64,000 nt of DNA from an uncultured Acidimicrobiales bacterium (GCA_905480195.1 CAJQPN010000005.1:62001-126000), one strand, 5' to 3'; shown: positions 51,956 to 60,910, counted from the first letter of the stretch. The notes: a model not told the origin generated them from the letters alone. Made by a program: numbers and translations.

Positions 51956-53361
51956 AGCCCAGAGACGGTAGCCGTACTCGATGAGCGACCACGATTCCCC
52001 ACGACCGGCACGAGCGCCTTCATCGACCGATGCCGCACCACTCCTTTCCAGACGCCGACGCCATATGCGAGGTGATCGACAAGCCGGAGCGCGACGCCTC
52101 GAACGGGATCGATGTGCCGTCCCGATCGTGCGTATTCGGCGGCACTCACACCCATCAGCACAACACCGACTCGACAGCGAACCCGGCGAGAAGCGCACGC
52201 AGCGAGAAGGGTGAACGGCCACCACGCCCGTACGAGTGCGATGATGGTCGTTCTGGCCGCATGCTCGACAGCACCGCGGGTGATCTCCGGCGGCGCCTCA
52301 TCCCCGAACGCAGCAACGACCCGACGCTTCACGACGGCGATCGTGGCGGACACGACTCCAGGAACTGTCCGGACCGGCACAATCGCAGCAGCGCCGAGAC
52401 CCAACAGGACCGGGGTTGGCGGCCGGGCCGGCGCAACAGCGTCCCCGTGCCGAGCGGCAAGCGGCGCCGCCGACGAGCCGTACGCAACGCGTTGGCGAAC
52501 CCACGCGTGCCAGTCGGACCGAGGTCGGTGCCGAACGACGACATCGGGGTCGTAGCGAATGACCCGCCCATCGCCAGCAAGTCGCCAGATCAGATCGACG
52601 TCCTCGCCATAACGAAGCGTCGAATCGAACCCGCCTTCGGCTCGGATGACCTCGGCACGCAGCAGCAGCGTGGCACTCGGAACGAAGGCAACGACCCGCC
52701 CCGGGCCGACCGGCGAGGGAACGGGACCGAGATCGAGCGGCGAGAAGTCCTCCTCGTAGGCGGCGAGGAGACCACTCCCCGGCTCCGACGCCACGCGCGG
52801 CGCCACAGCGACCACTTCGGGGTCGACGAAGTGGCCGAGGAGCGAGGCGATGTCTTCGACCGTGAGATCAATATCGGCATCAACGAAGAGCACGTTCGCA
52901 GTGGTGACCCGATCGAGACCGGTCATCCGGGCTGCAGCCGGGCCCCGAGCACTGTCGTGACGCACGATGGTGACGTCGGGCGCCTCGAACCGAAACGGCA
53001 CCGTCGAGCCGTCGTCGACGACGACGATCGACACGCCGGGAAGGCGCTCGATCAGACGACGGACACCCGACTCGTCGTCGAGCACCGGGATCACGACCGT
53101 GACATCGACATCGATGACCGGATCAACCTGCGGGTGCACGAGACCACCGGCAAGCAGTCGACGCGCAAGTCGTCGTTCGGCTTCGCCATCACCGACCGGC
53201 GCACCGCCGATCCAGCGATCGACCGCCACCGCACCCTCGTCACTGAGCCGCACCGAACGCACCGGTGCCCCACCGAATAAGAGGCGTCCCTGTTCGCGGC
53301 GATGGAGGTTGCCGTCGGCAACGAGCGTCAGGCCGCTGGGAACAAGGTCGGGTTCGGCCAT
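51952..53361 (-). CDS. mftF: Mycofactocin glycosyltransferase MftF
   Basis: A 469-residue protein. After an N-terminal ~85-residue region typical of MftF (LVPSGLTLVADGNLHRREQGRLLFGGAPVRSVRLSDEG), a GT-A domain runs from DVTVVIPVLDDESGVRRL with VVVDDGST, the DxD FVDADIDLTVED and RYGEDVDLIWRL. A C-terminal region carries hydrophobic helices. In mycobacteria MftF (Rv0696) decorates mycofactocin with beta-1,4-glucose. It lies 111 bases after the ABC permease gene and is coupled to the serine hydrolase. Confidence 0.9.
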   Translation of the reverse strand: MAEPDLVPSGLTLVADGNLHRREQGRLLFGGAPVRSVRLSDEGAVAVDRWIGGAPVGDGEAERRLARRLLAGGLVHPQVDPVIDVDVTVVIPVLDDESGVRRLIERLPGVSIVVVDDGSTVPFRFEAPDVTIVRHDSARGPAAARMTGLDRVTTANVLFVDADIDLTVEDIASLLGHFVDPEVVAVAPRVASEPGSGLLAAYEEDFSPLDLGPVPSPVGPGRVVAFVPSATLLLRAEVIRAEGGFDSTLRYGEDVDLIWRLAGDGRVIRYDPDVVVRHRPRSDWHAWVRQRVAYGSSAAPLAARHGDAVAPARPPTPVLLGLGAAAIVPVRTVPGVVSATIAVVKRRVVAAFGDEAPPEITRGAVEHAARTTIIALVRAWWPFTLLAACASRRVRCRVGVVLMGVSAAEYARSGRHIDPVRGVALRLVDHLAYGVGVWKGVVRHRSMKALVPVVGNRGRSSSTATVSGL

Positions 53362-53426
53362 GGGCGGTGACGGTAGCGTGGCACTCGCTGCCGGTCGAAG
53401 GCACCCAGGAAGTCGATGACGCTGTC

Positions 53427-53448
53427 GAGGTCGAACGACTTCGACCTC
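53427..53448 (-). other. Inverted repeat between ABC permease gene and mftF
   Basis: GAGGTCGAA-CGAC-TTCGACCTC is a perfect 9-bp repeat with a four-base loop, 25 bases beyond the permease stop. No U-tract follows on the minus strand. It may be a weak terminator or an mRNA-processing structure. Confidence 0.4.
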
Positions 53449-53472
53449 TACTCCTGGTCCGCCTCGCGCTGA

Positions 53473-54273
53473 TCAGCCGACGAGGTCGCGGCGCTCGATG
53501 AGCACGGCAGCAACCACGGTCATCGCCACGGTGACCGCGAGCGCGACGATGACCTCGGGCCACGGTGCCCCGAAGACAGCCGGTTGGGCCGCAACGAGAT
53601 GATGAAAGGGCGACAGCAGTTGTAGCGGTCGACCCCACGACGCGACTGAGCCGACAACCTCGGCGGCGTACGCGAACACAACCAAACCCGTGGCGGCACC
53701 GACGGCGGTGCCGCGTCGTCCGACCGCTCCGGCCACCAGCAGTGCCGCGGCGCCGAACAACAAACCGAACACCCACATGACGACCGACACCTCTACGAGA
53801 GGGCCCGCACTCAGGCCGAGGTCGACCATCGGCCCGCCCACGACGACGGTGAGCGCAGCAGCAACGACCGGGACTGCGGCGACCAGCGCCACCGCCGCTG
53901 CCGTCTCCAGAACGATCCGCGCTCGAGTCGTCGGGCCACTGACGACAAACGACAGCCAACCGCGCTCATCTTCCCCGCCGAGCAAGACTGCCGCTGCGTT
54001 TGCAGCGAGGATTGCAGAAAGGACCGGCAGCATGAGCGAGTACAGCTCGGCGCTCATGAATCCCGGTCCACTCGACAGCGAAACGTCACCTCCGATCAGG
54101 GCTTGAATCGGCTCCGGGTAGTCCGCGAGCAACTCATCGAAGCTGGAGTCATCGCGCACGACCGGGAAGATCGCGATCATCATCGAGACAAAGGCAACGG
54201 TGCCTGTCCCCCAACCGGCCAACGACCGAGCCCGAAGCCGGAGGGCGCGGGTAACGAACGGGAGGCGACTCAC
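53473..54273 (-). CDS. ABC transporter permease (ABC-2 type)
   Basis: A 266-residue protein with about six hydrophobic helices (start GTG, overlapping the ATPase stop as GTGA). The pattern, an N-terminal helix (GTGTVAFVSMMIAIFPVV), a large loop with SSFDELLADYPEPIQALIG, then five helices, matches ABC-2-type exporters of the kind paired with single ATPases. The substrate is unknown. It lies just upstream of mftF, so export or handling of mycofactocin-related material is conceivable but unproven. Confidence 0.82.
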   Translation of the reverse strand: MSRLPFVTRALRLRARSLAGWGTGTVAFVSMMIAIFPVVRDDSSFDELLADYPEPIQALIGGDVSLSSGPGFMSAELYSLMLPVLSAILAANAAAVLLGGEDERGWLSFVVSGPTTRARIVLETAAAVALVAAVPVVAAALTVVVGGPMVDLGLSAGPLVEVSVVMWVFGLLFGAAALLVAGAVGRRGTAVGAATGLVVFAYAAEVVGSVASWGRPLQLLSPFHHLVAAQPAVFGAPWPEVIVALAVTVAMTVVAAVLIERRDLVG

Positions 54274-55181
54274 CGATCGACCTCCTCACTGAGCGTGACG
54301 AACCCACCCTCGAGGGTCGGCTGTGCTGTGGAGAACTCGACGACCTCGAACCCCGCGGCGGCCTTCACCAACCCATCGATCGATCCCATCACTTCGATGT
54401 CGAGGCGTGATCCGTGGACCATCACGTCGATGACTCCGGGAAGATCGGCGAATACCGCCCGCGGAGCGGCCTGACCGAACTCGATCGACACGATGCGGCG
54501 GCTCGAACAGGCGAGCTCGTCGACGGTGCCGTCGAACACAGCCCTGCCGTTGCGAAGCACGATGACCCGGTCGCAGACGTGTTCGATGTCGCCGAGCACG
54601 TGTGATGAGACGAAGACCGCAGCCCCGCGATCTGCGGCTGCTCGCAGTATCGCCCAGAGGTCTCGTCGCACCAGCGGGTCGAGTCCTGTCGCCGGTTCGT
54701 CCATCACGATCAGCTGCGGCTCTTGCATCAAGGTCAGTGTGATGGCGGCCTTTTGTCGGTTGCCTCGGGAGAGGTCCGAGATGCGCTTGCTCGATTCGAC
54801 ACGCAGCACTTCTTCGATCTCGGCTCGACGCCGAGCCGGACCCCGGACCAACTCCCACCAGTCGAGTTGCTCGCCGACCGTCCAGCGCTCTTCGAGCGGC
54901 GGGTCGTCGGGCAGATAGCCAACGCCTTCACGAACAACGGCTCGGGCGACTTCACCACCGGCGATCCTGGCCGAACCGGAGGTAGGACGAATGAGACCCA
55001 GCAGCATCCGCATCGTGGTGGTCTTCCCCGAGCCGTTGGCGCCGATCAGACCAACGACCTCACCAGCACCGACCGACAGCGACACGCGGTCTACCGCCGT
55101 CGTGTCGCCAAAACGTTTCGTCAGTTCGTCGAGTTGGAAAATCGGAGCGATTTGTCGAGCGTCACAGACAAAACAACGCAA
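54270..55181 (-). CDS. ABC transporter ATP-binding protein
   Basis: A 303-residue nucleotide-binding subunit starting at TTG 55181; no ATG or GTG start lies upstream of the Walker A in this frame. Walker A is GANGSGKTT, the signature is DLSRGNRQKAAI, Walker B is LIVMDEPATGLD and the switch His is SSHVLGDIEHVCDR. A C-terminal ~80-residue domain follows, typical of ABC-2/natA-type exporters. It pairs with the overlapping permease gene. Confidence 0.92.
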   Translation of the reverse strand: MRCFVCDARQIAPIFQLDELTKRFGDTTAVDRVSLSVGAGEVVGLIGANGSGKTTTMRMLLGLIRPTSGSARIAGGEVARAVVREGVGYLPDDPPLEERWTVGEQLDWWELVRGPARRRAEIEEVLRVESSKRISDLSRGNRQKAAITLTLMQEPQLIVMDEPATGLDPLVRRDLWAILRAAADRGAAVFVSSHVLGDIEHVCDRVIVLRNGRAVFDGTVDELACSSRRIVSIEFGQAAPRAVFADLPGVIDVMVHGSRLDIEVMGSIDGLVKAAAGFEVVEFSTAQPTLEGGFVTLSEEVDR

Positions 55182-55185
55182 CAGC

Positions 55186-55199
55186 AGGGACCTAGGTCC
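55186..55199. repeat. 14-bp perfect palindrome upstream of the ABC ATPase gene
   Basis: GGGACCTAGGTCCC lies in the 30-base gap between the VWA gene and the TTG start of the ATPase gene. It is a possible operator or a small hairpin affecting translation. No function can be assigned. Confidence 0.4.
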
Positions 55200-55211
55200 C
55201 GGGGCTGAGAT

Positions 55212-56084
55212 TCAGCGCTCGAGGACCCGAAGGAATGCAGCAGGAATGTCGCTCGGCTCCTCAACCATGGCGAGGGTGGCACCCACCTGCTTGGCAAACA
55301 TGCTGGCATCATCGGTGTCATCGGCCGGGGCGATGATGCACAACTCATCGAGGCGCCGTGCGACTGGCAGCGCGTCGGCCCCGGTCGTGGGGCGACAGTC
55401 CGACATCAGGATCGTTACCCGACGTTTTGCTCGCGAACGGTCGAGTTGGCGGGCTGAGGCCGCGAGCGCTCCGGCAAGATCGGTCGTGCCCCGGCCCCGG
55501 AGTCGGAGCAAATCGTCGACCACCCCGAGTGATGAGCGTGAATCGTCCTGGCTTTTGACCGCGATCACCCGATCCGCGAAGGCGAGCACCGACCAGTCCG
55601 ACGGCGCTCGGTGCGCGCACGCCGCCGCAGCAACTGCCGCAGTTGCGAGCCGCTTGCCGCTCATCGAGCCACTGCGGTCGATGACGAGGCACAGCGCCGT
55701 CGCCGGTTGGGTCCAGTGGCGGACGCGTAAGTCGGCAGCGTCGACGGCTTCGCCGGCCGCGCGCGCGTGCAAAAGAGCATCGATCGATGCGTCGATATCG
55801 ATATCGCCCTCGACCCGATCAGCCGGCGAAGACACCATTGAGCCAACACCTCGGGCCCGCACCGGACCCGTCTTCGCAACATCGAGCACGAGTCGCCCGG
55901 CGAGTCGCGCCGCCAGCATCGCCAGCGTGCGATCGGTTGCGCTCCGCATCTGGGCGAGCAAAGAAAGCGCATGGTCGGGATCGTTCGCAGCGAGGTCGGC
56001 GAAGGCGTCGTCGTCGAGCTCACCGACGTCGGGGCTGATCTCCTCGAACTTCGGATCGCGCGCCAGTTGCGGCCGCGGGGTCAT
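55212..56084 (-). CDS. VWA domain-containing protein (MoxR-associated)
   Basis: A 290-residue protein with an N-terminal helical region (KFEEISPDVGELDDDAFADLAANDPDHALSLLAQM) and a C-terminal von Willebrand A domain. The MIDAS residues are DRSGSMSG near residue 136, the Thr in RGRGTTDLAGALA and the Asp in ILMSDCRPTTGAD. Such proteins act with an adjacent MoxR/CbbQ-type AAA+ ATPase as a metal-insertion or activation chaperone for a target enzyme. No ATG, GTG or TTG start lies upstream in frame before a stop, though the frame is open with protein-like residues (LTLEGDDAQQALADENRR). Confidence 0.88.
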   Translation of the reverse strand: MTPRPQLARDPKFEEISPDVGELDDDAFADLAANDPDHALSLLAQMRSATDRTLAMLAARLAGRLVLDVAKTGPVRARGVGSMVSSPADRVEGDIDIDASIDALLHARAAGEAVDAADLRVRHWTQPATALCLVIDRSGSMSGKRLATAAVAAAACAHRAPSDWSVLAFADRVIAVKSQDDSRSSLGVVDDLLRLRGRGTTDLAGALAASARQLDRSRAKRRVTILMSDCRPTTGADALPVARRLDELCIIAPADDTDDASMFAKQVGATLAMVEEPSDIPAAFLRVLER

Positions 56085-56134
56085 CCGGCGGTTCTCGTCG
56101 GCGAGTGCCTGCTGAGCGTCGTCGCCTTCCAGGG

Positions 56135-57076
56135 TCAGCGGGGCGCCGCTGTCGCCCCGTCCGGGGCGGTCGCTTTTCCCGAGTCGGTCTCGTCATCGGC
56201 CCGCGGCTGCTCAGCCGCAAGCACGGCCTCCCACAGTTCGGTGATGACACCTTCGGGGGTCTTGTCGCCGCCCTCGTGCAGGCGGATGCGGCCAGACAGT
56301 GACGTGAGTGCTGCATCGAGCCCCAGATCGGCGTCGTGGACCGGCAGTCCCCGCATCGACGCGAGCTGATGGGCTACTTCGACGAGGTCGATGGCACCGC
56401 GAACGGACGAACCGACCCGCACATCGCCATGGGTGCGGGTCGCACGCGTGATCGTGACCGCCCGCTTCCGGAGCTTGCGATCGTCGGCGGTGGTGTTACG
56501 AACGACGATGTCGGACTCGTCGTCGAGGGATTGGTAGCCCATCGAGATCCGACACATGCGGTCGTAGACGGCACCCGACACTCGGGCCGTGCCGATGTTG
56601 TCGAACGGGTTCATGGCTGCGACGAGACGGAACCCGTCGGCCGCCTCGATCCGGCCGAGCCGCGGCAAGGTGAGCTCGCCCTCACTCATCACCGTGATGA
56701 GGAGGTTGACGGTTTCTTCCGGTACCCGATTCAACTCTTCGACGTAGAGGAGTGAACCGTTGCGAAGCGCTTCGACGAGCGGGCCGTCGACGAACACGTC
56801 TTCGGAGTAGCCGTCCTCAAGTATCCGCGACGGATCGAACTGACCGGCCAAACGGGCCGGGGTGAGTTCGGCGTTCCCCTCGACGAAAACAAAACCGGTG
56901 CCGGCGGCGGCCGCGACCTCGCGGAGAATCGTCGACTTCCCCGTACCGGGTGGGCCTTCGAGCAACACATGACGATCGGCGGCGAGCGCCGCAATGAGCA
57001 CTTCGAGCTCGCGGCGACGGCCGACCACACGCTCGCAGAGCCCGCCGACGACAGAGGGATCGGTGAGGGCGGTCAC
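56135..57076 (-). CDS. MoxR-family AAA+ ATPase
   Basis: A 313-residue ATPase starting at GTG. Walker A is LLEGPPGTGKST near residue 40, Walker B is SLLYVEELNRVPEE, and the family segment is AGQFDPSRILEDGYSEDVFVDGPLVEALRNG. Sensor 1 lies in RLVAAMNPFDN. The C-terminal tail is acidic and low-complexity. MoxR/CbbQ ATPases remodel client metalloenzymes with a VWA partner, which is the next gene. It starts 9 bases after the alcohol dehydrogenase gene, which makes that enzyme an attractive but unproven client. Confidence 0.92.
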   Translation of the reverse strand: MTALTDPSVVGGLCERVVGRRRELEVLIAALAADRHVLLEGPPGTGKSTILREVAAAAGTGFVFVEGNAELTPARLAGQFDPSRILEDGYSEDVFVDGPLVEALRNGSLLYVEELNRVPEETVNLLITVMSEGELTLPRLGRIEAADGFRLVAAMNPFDNIGTARVSGAVYDRMCRISMGYQSLDDESDIVVRNTTADDRKLRKRAVTITRATRTHGDVRVGSSVRGAIDLVEVAHQLASMRGLPVHDADLGLDAALTSLSGRIRLHEGGDKTPEGVITELWEAVLAAEQPRADDETDSGKATAPDGATAAPR

Positions 57077-57085
57077 AGGATTCGA

Positions 57086-58198
57086 TCAGTCGAAGGTGAT
57101 GACGCCGCGAATGTTCTTGTTCGCCATCATGTCGGCATAGCCCTCGTTCACCTGGTCGAGGGTGTACGTGTTGGTAATCATCTCGTCGAGCTTGAGTTGG
57201 CCAGCCTGATACATCGACAGCAGATGCGGAATCTCCTTCCGCGGCGCAGTAGAGCCGAAAAGGCAGCCTTTCAGCTCCTGGTTCATCATCGAGAACATGA
57301 ACAGGTTGAGCTGGACGTCCATTTGGGCAGCCGGTGCCACCGCAGTAGCAACGACGGTGCCGCCCTTGCGAGTGAGGAACTGGGCCGGGGCGATCAAGTC
57401 ACCCGTGAGAACCGACGGGGTGAGGATCACCGAGTCGGCCTGCACGCCGTCGGTGAGACCGCCCACAAGTTCCATCGCCTCTTCCATCGACGGGGCTGAA
57501 TGCGTGGCCCCGAACTCCATGGCGCTCTCACGCTTGAACTCGGAGGGGTCGATAGCGACGATGTTCTTGGCGCCAGCGATCTTGGCCCCTTGGATGGCGG
57601 CGGTGCCGAGCCCGCCGCAACCGACGACGACCACGGTGTCACCCGCCGTGACCTCCGCCCGATTGACCGCCGAGCCGTAGCCCGTGGTGACACCGCAGCT
57701 GACGAGGGCAGCCGGACCGGCTGGCACATCCCTTTGGATCTTGATGGCCGAATCGACACTCAACACCATGTGCTCGGCGAAGGTTCCCAGCTTGAGCAGC
57801 GGTGTCAGCGGATGGCCGTCGGCGTCGTGGTGCCGGTGCGTCCCGTCGATCATTCCCGGCTCCATCAGTTTGGCGCCGAGGTCACAAAGGTTCTGCTGGC
57901 CACGGGCGCACCAGGTGCATTTCCCGCACGACGGAATGAACGAGCAGGAGATCTGGTCGCCGATCTCGAACTCGGTGACCCCAGGGCCGAGCCCGATGAC
58001 GGTGCCAGAACCTTCGTGACCGCCGACGATCGGCAGCGGGACGGGCATGGTGCCGTCGTGGGCGTGCTCGTCGGAGTGGCACATGCCGGCAGCGCCGGTC
58101 TTGACAAGGATCTCCCCTGCTCTCGGTTCGTCGAGTTCGATCTCTTCGACGCTCCAGTCGGCGCCGACCTCACGCAGGACTGCGGCACGGGTCTTCAT
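57086..58198 (-). CDS. NDMA-dependent (mycofactocin-type) zinc alcohol dehydrogenase
   Basis: A 370-residue medium-chain alcohol dehydrogenase. The ATG at 58198 (MKTRAAVLREVGADWSVEEIELDEPRAGEILVKTGAAGMCHSDEH) has GAGGAG upstream and is preferred to the preceding GTG. The catalytic zinc ligands lie in GMCHSDEH, GGHEGSG and SCGVTTGYGSAV. The structural zinc is CGKCTWCARGQQNLC. The nucleotide-binding motif is VVGCGGLGTAAIQGA. The sequence style fits the nicotinoprotein (NDMA-dependent) group, whose tightly bound NADH is re-oxidised through mycofactocin. It heads the operon-like run to mftF. Confidence 0.87.
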   Translation of the reverse strand: MKTRAAVLREVGADWSVEEIELDEPRAGEILVKTGAAGMCHSDEHAHDGTMPVPLPIVGGHEGSGTVIGLGPGVTEFEIGDQISCSFIPSCGKCTWCARGQQNLCDLGAKLMEPGMIDGTHRHHDADGHPLTPLLKLGTFAEHMVLSVDSAIKIQRDVPAGPAALVSCGVTTGYGSAVNRAEVTAGDTVVVVGCGGLGTAAIQGAKIAGAKNIVAIDPSEFKRESAMEFGATHSAPSMEEAMELVGGLTDGVQADSVILTPSVLTGDLIAPAQFLTRKGGTVVATAVAPAAQMDVQLNLFMFSMMNQELKGCLFGSTAPRKEIPHLLSMYQAGQLKLDEMITNTYTLDQVNEGYADMMANKNIRGVITFD

Positions 58199-58298
58199 CA
58201 CGGTCTCCTCATCGCTGGCGGGGAAGAACCAGAAGGTACCAGTGGGTGGGAGTACAGGACAGTTCGCCGGAATCGACGAGCGTGACTACCGTTCGACC

Positions 58299-59417
58299 AT
58301 GCCCGACGAACACCCACCTGAAACCGACGACATGGTGGTGGTCAAGACCTCGCGTTCGCCCGAGGAACTGGCCGACCGCTTGGGCGTGTGGCTCGCCGAA
58401 GTCACCGGGGACCCGGCCGCAACGGTCAAGAATGCGTCATCACCGGATGCCAATGGCATGTCGAGCGAGTCGGTCTTCTTCAACGCCTCATTCAACGGCG
58501 AGTCCGGCTTGTTCGTCGCCCGTCTCGCTCCAGCCGATGAAGACGTCCCCGTCTTCCCCGAGTACGACCTCGAAAAACAGGCTCGGGTCATCGAACTGAT
58601 CGCTAACCGCAGCGACGTGCCCGTCCCAACCGTGCGCTGGAACGAACCCGACCCGCGTCATCTCGACGTGCCGTTCTTCGTGATGGAGAAGATCGACGGC
58701 CGAGTCCCACCCGACATCCTTCCGTATCCGATGGACGGTTGGGTCCGGGACCTCACCGATACCGAACGGCGAGCACTGCAGAACAAGAGCGTGGCGGTAC
58801 TGGCCGGCATCCACTCGATCGACATCAGCGACGGTTCGGCTGATTTCCTCCAGCCCGACGCGACGCTCGGGGCCACGCCGCTCGAACGGCACTTCTCACA
58901 GGAGAAAGCCTTCTACGAATGGGTGGTCGATGGCGCCGGACGACGGTTCCCCACGATCGAACGGGCCCATGCCTGGATCGAGGCCAACTGGCCCGATGAG
59001 CAGCCGAGTGCGATCTCGTGGGGTGACTCTCGGATCGGCAACATCATGTACACGAACGACGGAACCGACCCGGTCGCCGTTCTCGACTGGGAGATGGCGA
59101 CCATCGCGCCGCCCGGGCACGACGTCGCGTGGATGTGTTTCCTGCATCGCTTCTTCGAGTTCGTGCTCCGTAAGTACGGCGTCGACACGCTGCCCGAGAT
59201 GCTCCGGCCCGAAGACGTGCGCGAAACCTATGGTGAACTGACCGGGACCGACGTCGGCGACCTTCGATTCGAACTCGTCTACACGGCCGCCCGCCACGCT
59301 GCGATCATGGCCCGGGTACATGCCCGCAGCGTGCACTTCGGAACCGAGGAATGGACCGACGACCCCGATGATGCGTTCCGCTTCAAAGATCTTTTGGCGG
59401 AGATGCTCGCAAACTGA
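58299..59417 (+). CDS. Phosphotransferase family protein (APH/ACAD10-like)
   Basis: A 372-residue protein with the aminoglycoside-phosphotransferase/choline-kinase fold. The start is ATG 58299 (MPDEHPPETDDMVVVKTSRSPEELADRLGVWLAEVTGDPAATVKNAS). The catalytic loop is ISWGDSRIGNIMY, with Asp and Asn in the expected spacing, followed by the metal-binding VLDWEMATIAPPGHDVAW. Relatives lie beside acyl-CoA dehydrogenases and probably phosphorylate hydroxyacyl substrates. Antibiotic resistance is not implied. It is divergent from the ADH gene and convergent with the SDR gene. Confidence 0.87.
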   Translation: MPDEHPPETDDMVVVKTSRSPEELADRLGVWLAEVTGDPAATVKNASSPDANGMSSESVFFNASFNGESGLFVARLAPADEDVPVFPEYDLEKQARVIELIANRSDVPVPTVRWNEPDPRHLDVPFFVMEKIDGRVPPDILPYPMDGWVRDLTDTERRALQNKSVAVLAGIHSIDISDGSADFLQPDATLGATPLERHFSQEKAFYEWVVDGAGRRFPTIERAHAWIEANWPDEQPSAISWGDSRIGNIMYTNDGTDPVAVLDWEMATIAPPGHDVAWMCFLHRFFEFVLRKYGVDTLPEMLRPEDVRETYGELTGTDVGDLRFELVYTAARHAAIMARVHARSVHFGTEEWTDDPDDAFRFKDLLAEMLAN

Positions 59418-59459
59418 TCGGACGCCAATCCACCGGCTGGCCACCCGTTGTCGAACGCC

Positions 59460-60242
59460 TCAGGGAGTGGCGGTCATGCCACCGTCGACCGGGATCACCG
59501 CGCCGGTGATCGCGGCGGCAGCCGGCGAGCACAGGAACGCGACAGTGGCGGCCACCTCCGCCGGATCGATCAGTCGACCGAGAGGTTCTTGATGACGGAT
59601 GAAGTCGTCGATCGAGTCAAGCCCATACAGCCGGGCTGACTCGTCGAGGCCGGGTGTGGCCGTGGAGCCCGGCGAGACCGCGTTGGCGGTGACACCCGTG
59701 CCGGCGAGATCGGCAGCGAGGGAACGGACGAGGCCGATCACCCCGTGCTTCGCTGCTGCGTAGGGCGCCATGTGGCGCAATCCAAGCGACCCGGCAGCGG
59801 AGGCGACGACGACGATGCGACCCGCCTCAGCCTCGAGAACAGCTGGCATCGCCGCGCGTACCGTGGTGAAGACCCCGGTGAGGTCGGTTGCGATCACGGC
59901 ATTCCACTCGGAGTCGGGGACCTCCCAGACGGGGGCGCCGCCAGCGACGATCCCAGCGGCACACACGACGGCGTCGAGACGCCCGTGCTCGGCCAGTGCG
60001 CCGGCGACGACCTCGGCCATCCTTTCGCCGTCAGCGACATCGGCATGTACCGGTTCGGCAAACCCGGCTTTCGTGACCACCGCTGCGAGATCATCCGCCG
60101 TAGCCATCTCGTACGGCACTGCCGGGTCGGGACTGCAGCGATCGAGTGCGACGACATGCCAGCCGTGTGCCGCGAGGTCTCGAACGATGGCGGCGCCGAT
60201 TCCTCGACCTGCTCCGGTGACGAGGGCGACGGGCCGGCTCAT
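59460..60242 (-). CDS. Mycofactocin-coupled SDR family oxidoreductase
   Basis: A 260-residue short-chain dehydrogenase. The cofactor loop is VTGAGRGIGAAIV, and the catalytic Ser, Tyr and Lys are in VASAAGSLGLRHMAPYAAAKHGV. An insert after the dinucleotide-binding strand (LDRCSPDPAVPYEMATADDLAAVV) is the feature I associate with the mycofactocin-coupled SDR subfamily. Such SDRs keep NAD(H) bound and rely on mycofactocin as the external electron carrier. The ATG overlaps the mftE stop (ATGA), which strongly supports the assignment. Confidence 0.85.
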   Translation of the reverse strand: MSRPVALVTGAGRGIGAAIVRDLAAHGWHVVALDRCSPDPAVPYEMATADDLAAVVTKAGFAEPVHADVADGERMAEVVAGALAEHGRLDAVVCAAGIVAGGAPVWEVPDSEWNAVIATDLTGVFTTVRAAMPAVLEAEAGRIVVVASAAGSLGLRHMAPYAAAKHGVIGLVRSLAADLAGTGVTANAVSPGSTATPGLDESARLYGLDSIDDFIRHQEPLGRLIDPAEVAATVAFLCSPAAAAITGAVIPVDGGMTATP

Positions 60243-60910
60243 GGCCCCATGTTCTCAGAAAGTGCGACGACCTCCTCGACCCACCGAGCAAGAATCTGCT
60301 CACCTCGTGCCGACGTTGCCCGGGTCGGGTCGCCGAGCACTCCATTCGGGGTCACCGCAGCGAGCCCACCCGAACGAAGGTTGTCGATGATCTCGCCGGT
60401 GGGAGACATCACGCCCGGCTCGGCTCGGTCCATACGGACGCGGCTGGCGTCAATCGCCAGCATCACCGAGGTTTCGGTATCGCCAGCGTGGGCGTCGCCG
60501 CCCACGAGCCGAGCATGCCAGACCCCGAACGGGCGGCCCTCGTACTCGCAGGTCTTCGCCGCCGCCCGCACGGCGTCGAGGTTTCCACCATGGGCATTGA
60601 CCACGACGATCCGGTCGAACTCCGAACCGGCGTTCCGCACGATCTCTACGATTGTGGCCGCCAGCACGTCGGTGCCGATCGAGAGCGTCCCGGCAAACCC
60701 GGCGTGCTCGCCGGCAGCTCCGACCGGCAAGGCGGGAGCAGCGATCCCAGCGGGCATGATCGTCGCCGCCCGCTCGGCTACGACCGTAGCGATCACGGTG
60801 TCGGTATCGAGGGGGAGGTGGGGCCCATGCTGCTCGGTTGAGCCGAGGGGCAACAACAACACCCGCGTTTCGCCGATCTCTTCGGTGGTGCAGTCGCCGA
60901 GTCGGACCAT
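60239..60910 (-). CDS. mftE: Mycofactocin precursor peptide peptidase MftE
   Basis: A 223-residue creatininase-family metallohydrolase. The ATG at 60910 (MVRLGDCTTEEIGETRVLLLPLGSTEQHGPHLPLDTDTVIA) replaces the much longer track ORF. Metal ligands are in GSTEQHGPHLPLDTD, VVVNAHGGN and GGDAHAGDTETS. In the characterised pathway MftE cleaves the modified MftA peptide to release the Val-Tyr-derived dipeptide AHDP. Its start is separated from mftD by a plus-strand VOC gene, whereas D and E are adjacent in mycobacteria. Confidence 0.9.
   Translation of the reverse strand: MVRLGDCTTEEIGETRVLLLPLGSTEQHGPHLPLDTDTVIATVVAERAATIMPAGIAAPALPVGAAGEHAGFAGTLSIGTDVLAATIVEIVRNAGSEFDRIVVVNAHGGNLDAVRAAAKTCEYEGRPFGVWHARLVGGDAHAGDTETSVMLAIDASRVRMDRAEPGVMSPTGEIIDNLRSGGLAAVTPNGVLGDPTRATSARGEQILARWVEEVVALSENMGP

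Noticed and set aside
52030-53280. 416-codon plus-strand ORF
   Set aside because: Antisense to mftF; the charged, repetitive composition is typical of a shadow frame.
53360-53460. Possible short MftA-like peptide between the ABC permease gene and mftF
   Set aside because: A frame reading FDLDSVIDFLGAFDRQR exists but has no start codon and no C-terminal Val-Tyr motif; it runs into mftF.
58299-59417. Aminoglycoside-resistance phosphotransferase
   Set aside because: Only the general APH fold is supported. The ACAD10-like style and context point to metabolism, not resistance.
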